The position numbers were made by a program, and so were the translations under genes. From Diplosphaera chodatii (Eukaryota; Chlorophyta; Trebouxiophyceae; Prasiolales; Stichococcaceae), in contig JAALGY010000032.1 in NCBI GenBank assembly GCA_032358165.1, forward strand, positions 62,001 through 126,000: a stretch of DNA of 64,000 nucleotides, read 5' to 3'. Below the pieces are notes generated by a model. It was not told the origin of the DNA and searched no databases. It saw only the letters and a list, made by a program, of their open reading frames with translations. Positions 35,607 to 46,900 of the stretch are shown piece after piece; within the stretch, counting starts at the first letter, position 1; each line of letters opens with the position of its first letter.

Positions 35607-38048
35607 ATGGACGTCGGTGCGGCTGCCGATGCGTGCAACTCGGCCGGGGCCGATCAAGTAGCCATCCACCTCATGCAATCGTGCCGCTGTGCCTGTTGAA
35701 CCGTCATACTGAAGCGCAAGTGCACTGCTTACCCGCGACAACTCATTGCGCGTCGATAATGACATGAAGTATTCAATCATTATACAGAGCGTGGGGCGCG
35801 GCCTCCGGATCGGCGGACTGTTCATCATCATGGCAGGTGCGGCTGTGCACCCCTTGCAGCTACGCACCGCCACTGTCCTGAATATTGATGCCGTCAACGC
35901 TTTCCTGCTTCCGCATAGTTGCTGAAATCTTCTTGCAGTGTCTAGCTTTGGCGTCGTGCTGCCTCTTGTGCTGGGCCGGCGCTTCACATCTGCATTCTTC
36001 CTCGCGCGCACATTCGGGGTGCGCACCTGATGGTTCTGCTGTTGGTCATCAAAGCTGCAAACGCTCGACGCAACACCCTTGTGTTCCAAGCTAATGGCGC
36101 TGCACCGCTACCCTGCTGTGCAGGCGGGTGTGATCATCGCGACGGCCTTTGTGCACGTGCTGGCTGACGCCTCCGCAGACCTGTTCAACCCCTGCTTGGG
36201 CCTGTCAGGAGGTGGGCCGTTGCTGCAGGACACAGCTCGTACCTTCTGCAGCGGCACACGATGAGATGCCGCAGGCAGCACTGCATACGGACATGTGCAC
36301 AGCGCGCAAACTGACTTTCAAAGATTACATGCAACACTCTGCTGCAGAGTACCCATGGGCGAACACCATCGCATCAGCAGCGGTGCTGCTGACTTTTGCG
36401 ATGGAGTACACCCTCGGCAACGTTTTTAAATACCAGATGGGCGCCGCAGGCGGCACACTGTCAAGCCCGTCCTCTCTGACCACCCCCATGCAGGTTTGCT
36501 GCGTGAGCAGTACTGGCTGGTCCGTCGCTACATCTCCAAGCTTGTTGTCTGCAATATTGAGCTGCACCTGTTCTTGTGCCAGTGTACGTGGTGCCTGCTG
36601 CCAGGGTGACGTTTGCCCCATCGACCCCGAAGTTGCGGAGGGCGCCGAAGGGGTCGCTGAGAAGGCGCTCGCCCTGAAGCGCCTCGATGCCACCGTGGCA
36701 TCCTATTCCCTGGTGCGTGCCTATCCCCGTCAAATTGTGACTTCCGCCGGTGTATATCAAGTTTTGGTCATATGCTCATGTGTGGCTTGCAGAGTTGGCA
36801 GGATGTCAAACGGTCGCAAGCACACACCATTAATGTGAGTAGCACTTTGCACAGTACCGAATTCATGGGTGTCTGACGTCTGGCTCTTATTGGCGTAGGA
36901 GGCCGGCATCATCATCCACTCTATCTTCATCGGGCTGTCGTACGGCGCCGAGACAGACTACGACACCATACGCGCGCTCACGATTGCCCTGGGCTTCCAC
37001 CAGGCACGAGCTGTTGCCCGCGACTGCTGCACCTGCATTCGCCGCCCAAATCTGTCAGCTGCCGCCGTGCAGTTTCTGCAAGTCGACACCATCCCAGGGT
37101 GTACCGCGACCCGTGCAATGCCGCCCTGTGTTGCGGAGCCCCTGCCAGCAGCCTGGGCCAGTAGCCAACCGCACGACCCTGCGTCCATCAGCGGGTGACA
37201 AATAGCATGGCAACTGCGCAGGGTATCGAGGGCATCTCACTGGCGTGCACATTCCTGGACGCCGCGTACAGCCGCCTGAAGTACGTGCTGTTCTCGCTGG
37301 TGTTCATCCTCATCACCCCTGTCGGCATAGGTGCGGTGGCTCGTGCCACATTTGCTGCGCAGCGGTCATGGTCTGTCAGGTTTGACATCCGACAGGTAAC
37401 GCTGGCGCTGTCGACCCAGCGCTGGCAAGACACTTTACACATGTCGTGTTTCCTGTGCAGCAATCGGCCTGGCCCTGGGGACGGCGTACAACCCGGGGTC
37501 GAAGGCGGCTCTGGGGACACAGGTGCGCTGCCACTTTGCAGTACCCTGCTGCGACAATGTGCTGCTTGTTGTGTGCACGGGACTGCACGTGCACGAGCAA
37601 TAAAGCCTGCACTGCTGATATTGTACAGAAACCGTAGCACTGGACATGGCAATTGCGCAAGTCATCTGCGACGGCTGGAATCCCTATGCATCTGACTGCG
37701 CTATATGTTGCTAGGGCACCCTGAACTCCATTTCAGCAGGCATCCTGGTCTACAATGGCATCGTAGACCTCCTGCTGCCAGCCTTTGGGTGATCTGCTGG
37801 TCCTCTTGCATAATCCATGCGTGCTTCTCATCAACCGCAGCCATCATTGCTTCTGCCCAAACCGATGCTGGTGATCTCATTCCCTAATGATCCAAGTCAC
37901 AGTAGAGTCAGTGAGCTTCACATGGTGCAGGTATGGAGGTCACTCGCATGGGGTGACTCCACAGCGCAGCCCGCTGCTGACGGTGGCCGGATTCGGCACC
38001 CTGCTCTGCGGATGCGCACTTCAATCGCTCATCGGCAAGTGGGCATGA
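35607..38048 (+). CDS. ZIP-family metal transporter, intron-rich
   Basis: ZIP proteins move zinc, iron or related divalent metals into the cytosol through eight membrane helices. The start exon is 35607-35657 (17 codons, with CNSAGADQ), then 35788-35836 (GLRIGGLFIIMA). Later pieces are SSFGVVLPLVLGRRF, AGVIIATAFVHVLADA, ANTIASAAVLLTFAMEY, a short variable loop (36605-36712) with few histidines, the helix-IV signature EAGIIIHSIFIGLSYGA (36899), the helix-V signature FHQGIEGISL (split near 37003/37221), VLFSLVFILITPVGI, NSISAGILVYNGIVDLLLPAF, and LLTVAGFGTLLCGC near the stop at 38046-38048. Roughly ten exons. The metal-site His and Glu of helices IV and V are present. It is paired divergently with the CobW GTPase and is paralogous to the intronless ZIP at 38708. 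Confidence 0.88.
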
Positions 38049-38707
38049 CAGCATGCACCACAAGTGTGGCCAAAGGCTGCTGCGGACACAATAGCATTTC
38101 ATTGGTCACGCCCCTGGCTATTTTTACCGGACAGACGGTCAGCTGCTGTTGCCTGTCACCATGGCAGTGCCTAAAGCGTATGCAAAGCCCTCGGCTGTTG
38201 AGCAGATCTGCAGGGGCTCAGGGTTCAGTATTTACAGGCTGCGCAGTGCTTGCACTGCATCGGCATGATACTACCCTCGCATGCGTCCTTCACTTATGAT
38301 CTACACCCTGTGCACTAACATTCATCTATGAGTTGCTGAGCTGAACAGCGCTCAACTGAAGGACGCAGCTGCATTACTTCCTCAACTGGCCTGCAACTGT
38401 GCACTCAAAATATGAACCAAGCAACCTGTCTAGAGTACAGACCCATAGAACCCCGCAATCAACACCTGGCTTCTGATTGACCCACACTTCGATGAAACCA
38501 GCTTCAGCGATATCAGTCTGCCCAATGCGCACGCTTCACCAGCGACCCCCGATATGGCACGATGTCCGATGCAGACCAGCAGTACAGCAAAAGTGCGCCA
38601 CTGAATGCCAAACCTGCTGCCGCAAATCTCTGCACAGGCCCCCAGAGGCTTCACCGCCTCAAAAATTTGCCGCTCGCACAGGATTCGGCCAGGTGCGTTG
38701 GCACGCC
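38049..38707. other. Convergent 3' intergenic region between two ZIP genes
   Basis: 660 bp lie between two stop codons. No coding sequence, repeat or RNA gene was recognised in it. Confidence 0.45.
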
Positions 38708-39685
38708 TCAGGCCCATTTGGCCACTACACACATCGAGGCGCAGCCCAGAAGCAGGCTGATGTAGCCGACCGTCTTCAGCGTGGCGCTGCGCTCCTTGCC
38801 CCCCGGGCGCTCGTTGAATGCTGGAATCATGAGGTCCACCAGGCCATTGTACACTAGGATGCCTGCAGAGATGGCGTTGAGGATGCCCTGCACCGCCAGC
38901 ACCGTGCTGGAGTTGGCGTTGTAAGAGCTGCCCAGCCCGAGGCCCACTGCGCAGCCTGCCGGCGTCACCAGCACGAAGGCGGCGGCGAACCAGAAGTACT
39001 TCCGCGTCGAATAGGCCGCCTTCGCGAAGGTGGCCCCGAGCGCCACGCCGTCTAGCGCTTGATGGAAGCACAGCGCGATGATCAGAGCCACAATCGTGCT
39101 CTCGTCTGTGTTGGCACCAAATGCAATTCCTATTGTGAAGGAGTGCACCAGCATGCCGGCTTCCAGCACATAGGAGATGACGGTTGCATCCAGGTGGTCC
39201 AGGGCCGCCTGCTTCAGCTCCTCCTCGTCTGCCGAGCTGGCCACCTCAACCTGCTCCGCATCCGCGTCCATTTGCGCGACCTGTGACGGCGTGGGGCACG
39301 CTGCACGCGTCTTTGTGCCCATGCGCCGCTTGAAGAACGCTGTGATCAGCATCTCAAGAGCGAAGGTGCCCAGGGCGCTGTAGGCGGCAATGACCATCGC
39401 AAATGGGTAGCCCCGGTTCCACCCCAGGCACGGGTTCTGAAAGTCCGACATGGAGTCGAACAGCACGTGTGCAAAGCCTGTGGCGAGCACGATGCCGGCG
39501 CCGAAGCAGCGCGCGTTGAACAGCAGGCTGGGGTACCGGCCCCGGCTCAGCAGCGGCAGCGAGACGCCAATGGCGGAGGTCGCCAGGATCGCAAACAGCC
39601 CCGCGATGCGCAGCTCCTGCCCCTCTGTGCTGTCCGCGGCGGCATTGCCACTGCAGCCCTGCTGCAGCGAGTTCAGCGCTGACAT
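38708..39685 (-). CDS. ZIP-family metal transporter, intronless
   Basis: One uninterrupted 325-codon frame with eight hydrophobic segments. Landmarks are LRIAGLFAILATSAIGVSLP (helix I), GAGIVLATGFAHVLFDSM (helix II), FQNPCLGW, FAMVIAAYSALGTFALEM (helix III), a loop with few histidines, EAGMLVHSFTIGIAFGANTD (helix IV, His-Ser signature), LIIALCFHQALDGVALG (helix V), FVLVTPAGCAVGLGLGSSY, GILVYNGLVDLMIPAF, and SLLLGCASMCVVAKWA at the C-terminus. The helix V motif has HQALDG where most ZIPs have HQxxEG, so one metal-site Glu is replaced by Asp. Close similarity to the intron-rich ZIP next door, but with no introns, suggests a retrocopy. Start chosen at the first ATG, which gives a full-length protein. 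Confidence 0.93.
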   Translation of the reverse strand: MSALNSLQQGCSGNAAADSTEGQELRIAGLFAILATSAIGVSLPLLSRGRYPSLLFNARCFGAGIVLATGFAHVLFDSMSDFQNPCLGWNRGYPFAMVIAAYSALGTFALEMLITAFFKRRMGTKTRAACPTPSQVAQMDADAEQVEVASSADEEELKQAALDHLDATVISYVLEAGMLVHSFTIGIAFGANTDESTIVALIIALCFHQALDGVALGATFAKAAYSTRKYFWFAAAFVLVTPAGCAVGLGLGSSYNANSSTVLAVQGILNAISAGILVYNGLVDLMIPAFNERPGGKERSATLKTVGYISLLLGCASMCVVAKWA

Positions 39686-40917
39686 GGCTGCCGCTGCTGC
39701 TGCTGCTGCGTTGAAGAGCTCACGGCTGGGCGGCCTGAAAGGTCTCTCCGGTTGCCGGCTGCGGCGGGGGGCTGTTCGTCAGATGTATGAGCGGCTGGTG
39801 CCGCAGCAGCAGTGCTGAGATGTCAGCGAGCCGTGCCGCCCTGCTGTTCACATCTCAGCGACTGCCGCTCAGTTATACCAAGGCCATGTGAGCAAACCAC
39901 GCAGCTGATGCAGCCTTGCTGGAAGCTGAAAGCTGCTGCGGCTGCACAAGCCTCACAGCTGTACCTGCGCGTGCATAACATACACCGATCATGCACAACA
40001 ACGTCTGCAGCGAGATCGTAATGTAAGATGCCGCATGGCGCCATGGGACGCTGAGGCTGCCTGCATCAGCTTGTATATCCCGCTGCGACATGCCCGAGTG
40101 GCTGCTGTGCTATGCATTCTCACTCACGCAGACTATGTGGGTGGGCTTGATCGGCTCTCGGCATGATGCATGTAGCACCATGGAAGATAATTGCAGTGCA
40201 CCAAAGCTTGCCTATGGAAACGGACTGAGCCCAGCGGCAGCAACAACGCAGCTCGCGGCAATCTCCTAGATTGCCAGAAGGGCCCCGACGCAGACGTCTA
40301 ATAGCAGTGGCGTGGCCGTCCAGGCCAAAGGCACATATTGCAGGTATGCATCACCAGGAAAGCACACCTTGCAACGACCTTTAAGCCACATCCACGCACG
40401 CTGTGGAGCTTCACCACCTGTGAGCGAAGCGACTGGCAGCGTGCTGCTCGCTGATCAAGGCGCTGCACTCCGTGTCTGAGGCTGCACAGGACGTCACCAG
40501 AGTGTGCCTTGCTGATGCTCGTGGTTTTGCTGCCGCAGAGCTCCGCACTGCCTGTACGCAAGACGGACAACGCCCAAGCAAATGCGAGCGCTGTGCTGTG
40601 TCTGCACACCCGTGGGTGGCGTCCGGCTGCGATTTCGCTGCGCGAGCCGGGTGCGCTGTTGCTGCTAGGCACTGACAGGGTTTAGCGGGAGACACAGCCA
40701 ATGAGGAGCGGGCAGAAACGTCCGCCTGTCCCTGTCATGTGGCATCACATGAGGCGAGCCTTGTTGACAACTGCTTTGTCAACCGAACAGCACCTTCAGA
40801 ATGGTGCACACATGGTTCAAAACAGCCCGACACGGCCAATTTGCTGACAACAGCAGCTGCTCGAGTGGCGCGGTTTGTGCGCTGCTGGCCAGCTTTGCTC
40901 AAACGGAGCACTCTGGG
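39686..40917. other. Intergenic region between ZIP and SPT6 genes
   Basis: It holds the promoter and leader of the intronless ZIP gene, including a CTG-rich run just upstream of its start (near 39689-39710), and the 3' end of SPT6. Several short open frames show no family resemblance. Nothing else was recognised. Confidence 0.4.
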
Positions 40918-43900
40918 CTACCGCCCGGCGTATGCGGGGTAGCTGGGGGGCGGCGGCGGGACGCCCGCAGACGGCGGCGGCGGCACGAAACCCCGCGGCT
41001 GCCCGCCCTTCTGCACCCCTGGCCCCAGACCCTGGGCCACGGCCTGCGCCTGGAACTGCGCCGCCAGCGCCTGGGCCTGCGCCTGCGCCGAGGCGAAGGA
41101 CGGCGCCGCCGCTGGCGGCTGCACGGCGCGGGCAGGCGGGTGCGGCTGCTGCGAGCTGTACCCCGGCTGCTGCGGCGGCCCCGGCGGCTGCGCGAAACTC
41201 TGCTGGCTGTAGGCGTCTGGGTGCGCAGGTGGCTGGTAGGGGGCGTAGCCATAGGCCTGCTGCTGCCCGTACGCTGCCTGCTGCTGGTAGCCCGCCGCGG
41301 CCGGCGGCGGCGGCGGCATGGCGCCGTCGCCCGAGCGCTCGTGGCCGCCGGCTGCCGCACGTGCGTCTGTCTGGGCCCAGGGCGGCACCTCTGCACAGAT
41401 GCGAGCCCAGAGTTGCAAGGTTCGTCGAAAAATGGCTACTTCTTCCTGTGGCTGGAGTCCTTGACATGGATGCCACGGCATTGCGGCGGGCGAGCCTGCC
41501 AGCACCAAGACATACTGCGGCCAGCCTGGTGCTCGGGTGCTGCTCAGGGTGAGAGACACACGGCTGTGCATATCACACCTGGGTGGGCGGCGTAGCCGTT
41601 GGAGCCCCCGTAGTGGGGCGGCTCCTGCTGCCGCCGGGGGGGCGGCCCCGCTTCCGGCTGCCGCGCGTCCAGCGCGGGTGCCTGCAACATGGCAACAGCG
41701 TGAGGTGCAGGTTCAAGGTTCCCAGGGTTGCAGGTTTATCATGCAGTCTGGTTGCACAGCCTCTGGTTGCACAGCCTGACCGCAGCATGTCTGATGAGCA
41801 AATGGGGAACGCATTCAGATCGGCCAGATCCCTTTTAGGCCGGCTGCATGCATGTAGGGTGGCAACCCACAGAACCCTGGCCTCACCGCGGCCAGCTGCT
41901 GCGCAAAGTCCTCCTCCGCCGTGGAGGCCCTGACGTCGGGCTGCGGGTGGCGCTTGAAGTCGTTGATCAGCGCGTCTAGCCTGCGGAAGACGCGGCGCCG
42001 GAAGTAGTAGCCCGCCGGCACGATGCTGAACGCCTCCCGCCGCGGCGTCTCATCTGCAGCACACCCAGCACTTGATCAGCACTCCGTAGCCCCAGGGCTG
42101 GCATGGCGACGACAGTCGAGTCTTTGCCATCGCCATTGTGACACCACTCTATCATTGAGGTCAGCTACAATTGTAGTAGAATGATGCAGTGGCTGTGCCC
42201 TTGTGCAGCGCGGTCTGGAGGCTGTGCAATCTTGGCGGCAGGGGCAAACAGACAAATATTTCTTGCACTGTGCACTGTGCACAGTGCCACAGATGGCCAA
42301 TGGAAAGGGAGATTCGGTAGGGTTTGAGCAGGAGCAAGGGACACTCACGCAGGACGTGGCCCAGGAAGTACATGCCGGGCGCGTCGTACCGGATGCCCAG
42401 GCAGTACACCGCGCGCCCCTGCGACACCTGCTTCTGCACCCGCAGCTGATCCTGCGGGCGAAAACTAACTGATATTGCGAACATGGGGATCTGGGCGGAT
42501 GGCACGCGCCAGCAGACGGGTGGCTGCAGACGCCATGCACAGCTTGTGCAGACTCTGGATGTGACGCTGCCGCAGGCACCACATCCATCTGCATGCCTGA
42601 CCCCTTTGGGTATGCATGAGGTGAACAGTGAGACATCTACTGCAATGTGGGGGCCTAGGGTGTAGGGCGCACCTGCACAGGCTGGCCGGGGCGCCCGGCG
42701 GTCGGCGTCCAGTCGCCGTCAACGAACTTGGGGTGCGCCAGCAGGGCCCTGAAGTGCTGGAAGTACGGGTCCACATAGCTGGCCACCACCTGCGGGGGGA
42801 AACGCCGAACTTGAATTGGTGTGGTAACAGGGTTGGGACTGTTCATCATGCAGCAGAGTCCCTTCCCGCACAGCCCCTTGCTGACATGTGTCCTGCCCGT
42901 TGCCAGGGTCCTTTTGTGCAGGTGGATGCCGAGATGTCAGACATGTGCTGTCCAGGAAGGCCGCAGCTGACACTGCAAGCATTGCTTCAACAGTGGCTGC
43001 TGCTTGAGAGCATCCGACATGGAGCTCGTAGTGTAAAACCCGTATCGTTTGCGCTGCAATAAGGAACATCAGAACGTAGCATACCTCGTCGAGATCGTCG
43101 AACTTGAGGGGGTCATCGCTGCCGTGCACCTCGATCATCAGCGGGCGCCCGAGCTTGAGGTGCGCGCCCATGCCGCCCGACCCCTCCTGTAGCAGATGCA
43201 GGAGCGCACACTGTGACGCCATCGGCTGGGTGTCTGCACACGCTGCATACAATTGCAGAGTACAATGCAGCATGCTCGAGACGCCAGCCGCAGGGCATCT
43301 GCAGCACGACATTGCAGTCGCATCTGCGCTCCCTGATACACAGCTATGCTGCCGCAGCAGCGGCGAGGGTTCATGGCACGCAGGCCTACACAGAAACAAA
43401 AAACCGTGTCGACATTGGCCAGGAGTCACCTTGGCGCCCTCTCGAATCTCGGTGCTAATGTACAGGCGCTCCCGCAGCCGCATGGTCACCTGCAGCGCGC
43501 TTGTGCCCTGCAGACACAGGCCGCCAAATTTACACGTGATATTGCTAGGCCTGAATCGGAGATGCGGTAGGGCTATGCCTTCAAGACGTTGAGTGAGCCT
43601 TGCTGCAGGAAGCATGTAGCGCATCATCTGGCATTTATGTCGCATGAAGGAGCCAGGCGGTCACCCGGGGCGAGGGGCGGAAGATGAACTCGAAGTCGTC
43701 CTTGGTCTCCAGCACCGTCACCGCCTGCTGCCCGGTCATGTTCTTGAACAACGGGTGCTTGATGGGCCGGGGCACGAATGCCTGCACAGCAGCAGGAGGG
43801 CATGTGATGGTGCATCATGAAACACGCTTCGTTGGCAGCAGTACCAGCTGGGAAGACCATCATGATTCAGCATGCAAGTTACCTTCTTGCGGCGGTCCTT

Positions 43901-46900
43901 GGCCGCCTTGGCCTCGGCGTCCCGTGCCTGCTGCTTGTTCTGCACATGGTAGTACCGGTCCTCGCGACCCTCCCTGCAGCAGCAGAAGTGTGTGGCATGA
44001 AACCCTGCCACAGCACTACAGTTCATGTTGCTGCCCATCAGAGACGGCCACAACTCGTCGTGGCTCATCGTCCTGTGTCACGAGAGTGCGAGCTGCGCTG
44101 CAGCTGCATGTGCGCTGGTGGATGGTCGTAGGAGACACATGAGGCAGTGAGCACGAACGCACTCGTCCAGTGCGCAGTAGAGGCGCTCCCAGCGGGAATC
44201 CTCGTCCCGCAGCGCATCCGACGCCGTCGTCAGCTTCACCGTGAAGCTCTGCACCTCCACGTCCATGATGCTGCAGGGCAGGAGCAGCCACCTCGTGAGC
44301 AGGGCGCCGGCACGGTTGCCTCCTTCTGTTGGGTGTGTTCAAGCAGGAGACCGAGTCCAGCATGCGTCGCTGCAAGTACGTGGGCAGCTCGCCTCTGTCA
44401 TGGCGCCCTGTTTTCCCCTTTTTTTTTCAGCAGGATGGTGCAGTTGCCGGCCAGCTCACAGCATGCAGCAGGCACAAGCGCGCTGCTGCAACGCTCAAAA
44501 ACAACGCGCTAGACCCATGTCACCGGGACTGACCTACACTAGCAGCAGACCAGAACATGAGGGACAGCCGCTAAACCCTAAACACTCACCGGCCCTTTAT
44601 GACGTCGCCGACCTTGACCCGGTCCCGCGGGTCGGCGATGCCGGTCGACGAAATGTCCTCGGAGCGGACAATGGCGTCCAGGCCCGCCAGGTCCGGCAGC
44701 ACGCAGAACGCCGCCGTGCCCTGGCGCAGCGCACAGCCCCCTGTCAGAGGCTGAGCTGACTGCAGGACCTGGCTGCAGCCAGCGGGACCGTACCACACGC
44801 AAGCTCGGCGAGCCCGCATGACGCCTGGCAAGCTCGGGCAAATATGCGCAGACAGGGCAAACATGTGGCATGCTGCAGCGGGGCTTGGCACGGTCCCCAG
44901 CACTGCCCCTGGCATGCCAAGCCTGGGCAGGGCCAGAGTGGGGCCACAGTCTACACGGGTCTACACACCGTGACGCCGCGCACGCGGGCCTCCACCATGC
45001 GGCCGACCTTGAGCGCGTCCCGGTCGCCCGACAGCAGCATCCAGAAGATGTCCTCCTCCTGGGCAGGCGCGATACCGAGGGAGTATCACAGCAGCCTCAC
45101 TCACAGAGAGAGAGGGCGCACTGGTGGCACACAGGTTTTCAAGTCTGCTTGCGAGTGCAGCAAGTCCTGGGGTGCCGCGCAACGCCAGCATTATACAGCA
45201 TGAGCAGGCGGGCCTCTGAGTTCCGAACGAGTGCCAAGCCGTGCACCCTGAACCCTCACCCGCGGCGGGTCGCGCTCGGGGCGCAGCTCGGCGTACGGCG
45301 CCAGCAGCTCCATGCGCAGGTCCACCATCACGCTCTGGCTCAGGCCCTGCAGTGCATCATTGTCAAAAAACGTCCTCAAACACAAGATGTCACTATCACA
45401 CTCTATCTCAGGCCCTGCAGCGAACCAGCTGCTTGCAAGTGTCGCAGCAGCTCAGCCAGGCTCGGCGGTGCTGAACTTGCACACGCCACGCCTGGTGTGG
45501 AAGGTCGGGTGCTCAGTAAGTTGGGCAATACCCAGATAGCAACATTCAGGCTATAACATGTATCAGATGCTTCCCACCTTTTCTGCGGTGAAGTCGCCGC
45601 GGGCCACCAGGTGGCGGGTGTACACCCCCAGGTCCAGCGCCTCCAGCGCGGCGGGGTCATTCATGGCGGCCTCCACCATCGTGTTGGCCTCGCCAGCGTC
45701 CACGCTGTCTGTGAGAGGTCACACAAACACACATCAGCAAGCATCACATTAAACAACCTGTGGGCTTGTTCGGTGGCTGCCTCCACCGTGTGTTGGTCCC
45801 AATGGCATCGTGTATCCTGTGGTGAGGACCGTGTATGACCACGTCAACGGCCTGATGCAGAGCAGCCCCATATGATTAGTCATTGCAGCATCAACTCGGT
45901 GGCATCGCCTGGACCTCGCCCAGTTTTGCAACCTCCTGATGCTGCTGACAGATCAGGCGCTGCCCTGAGCTAAAAGTAGGACGCACACATGCAGCAGGTG
46001 TGAAAGACCAGCTGACCGGACACCTGCAGCTGCCTAGGGTGAGCAGGGCACTGTACAGCGCAACAGAAGCTGGAAGGCGGAACCACACCTGGGTCGGCCT
46101 GGTTCATTGCTGAGGCTGCAATGTCGATGGCGTACTTGTAGTGACGCGGCTGCACTCGCGTGTCGTCCAGTACCTGCACCCAGTTGCATGTGTTGTGTGT
46201 GCAAACCCAAAATCAAATCCTTGGGGATGTTGACATGCTGCCACCGCCTGATGAACCCATGCATAGGCACAGCGCCGCATGCCATTTGCAGCGGATGCCA
46301 TGGGCAGGGGAGCACATGCGGGCAGCAGCATTGCAGCTGCATGAAGCAAGGTCCTCGGTGTAGAACAGCAAGGACAGCTGACAGCAGCTGCTGTCACGAT
46401 GCAGACAATAAGGTGGAAAGGTTGAATATACACACTCGGGGGTTGTGTGAGGCGCCCACCATGAGGTCGGCGTTGGTGAGCTCTGCGCTGGAGCGGCGCA
46501 CGCGCAGAAAGGGGCCCGCATTCAGGAACACCCCCGGTCCCAGCACGCCCAGCTCCTGGAACAGCGCGTGGCGCGTCTCCACCCCCGCCGCCCGCATCAC
46601 CGCCTGCGACCAGAAGCTTGTTTGTGACCGTGACTGGCTTTTCAAAAACCACCCAGCACGATGCATGGCGTTGCGTCCCACTGGGCATGACATAACGCTT
46701 CCGTGGCAGCTTTGTCAACCCGACCTAAGTCAGGGCCACAACAACTGCAGGCGGGCGTCATGCCGCCAAAGGCGTGTTGCTAGTAGCTGAAGGGTTCTTG
46801 AAGCACAGGCAGGCGGCGCTGTGCCTGCATTTGCTTCGCTCCTGAATCGGCAAGCTGAGTATTGAGATAAGAGACCGACCATATCATGCGCACCTGCAGC

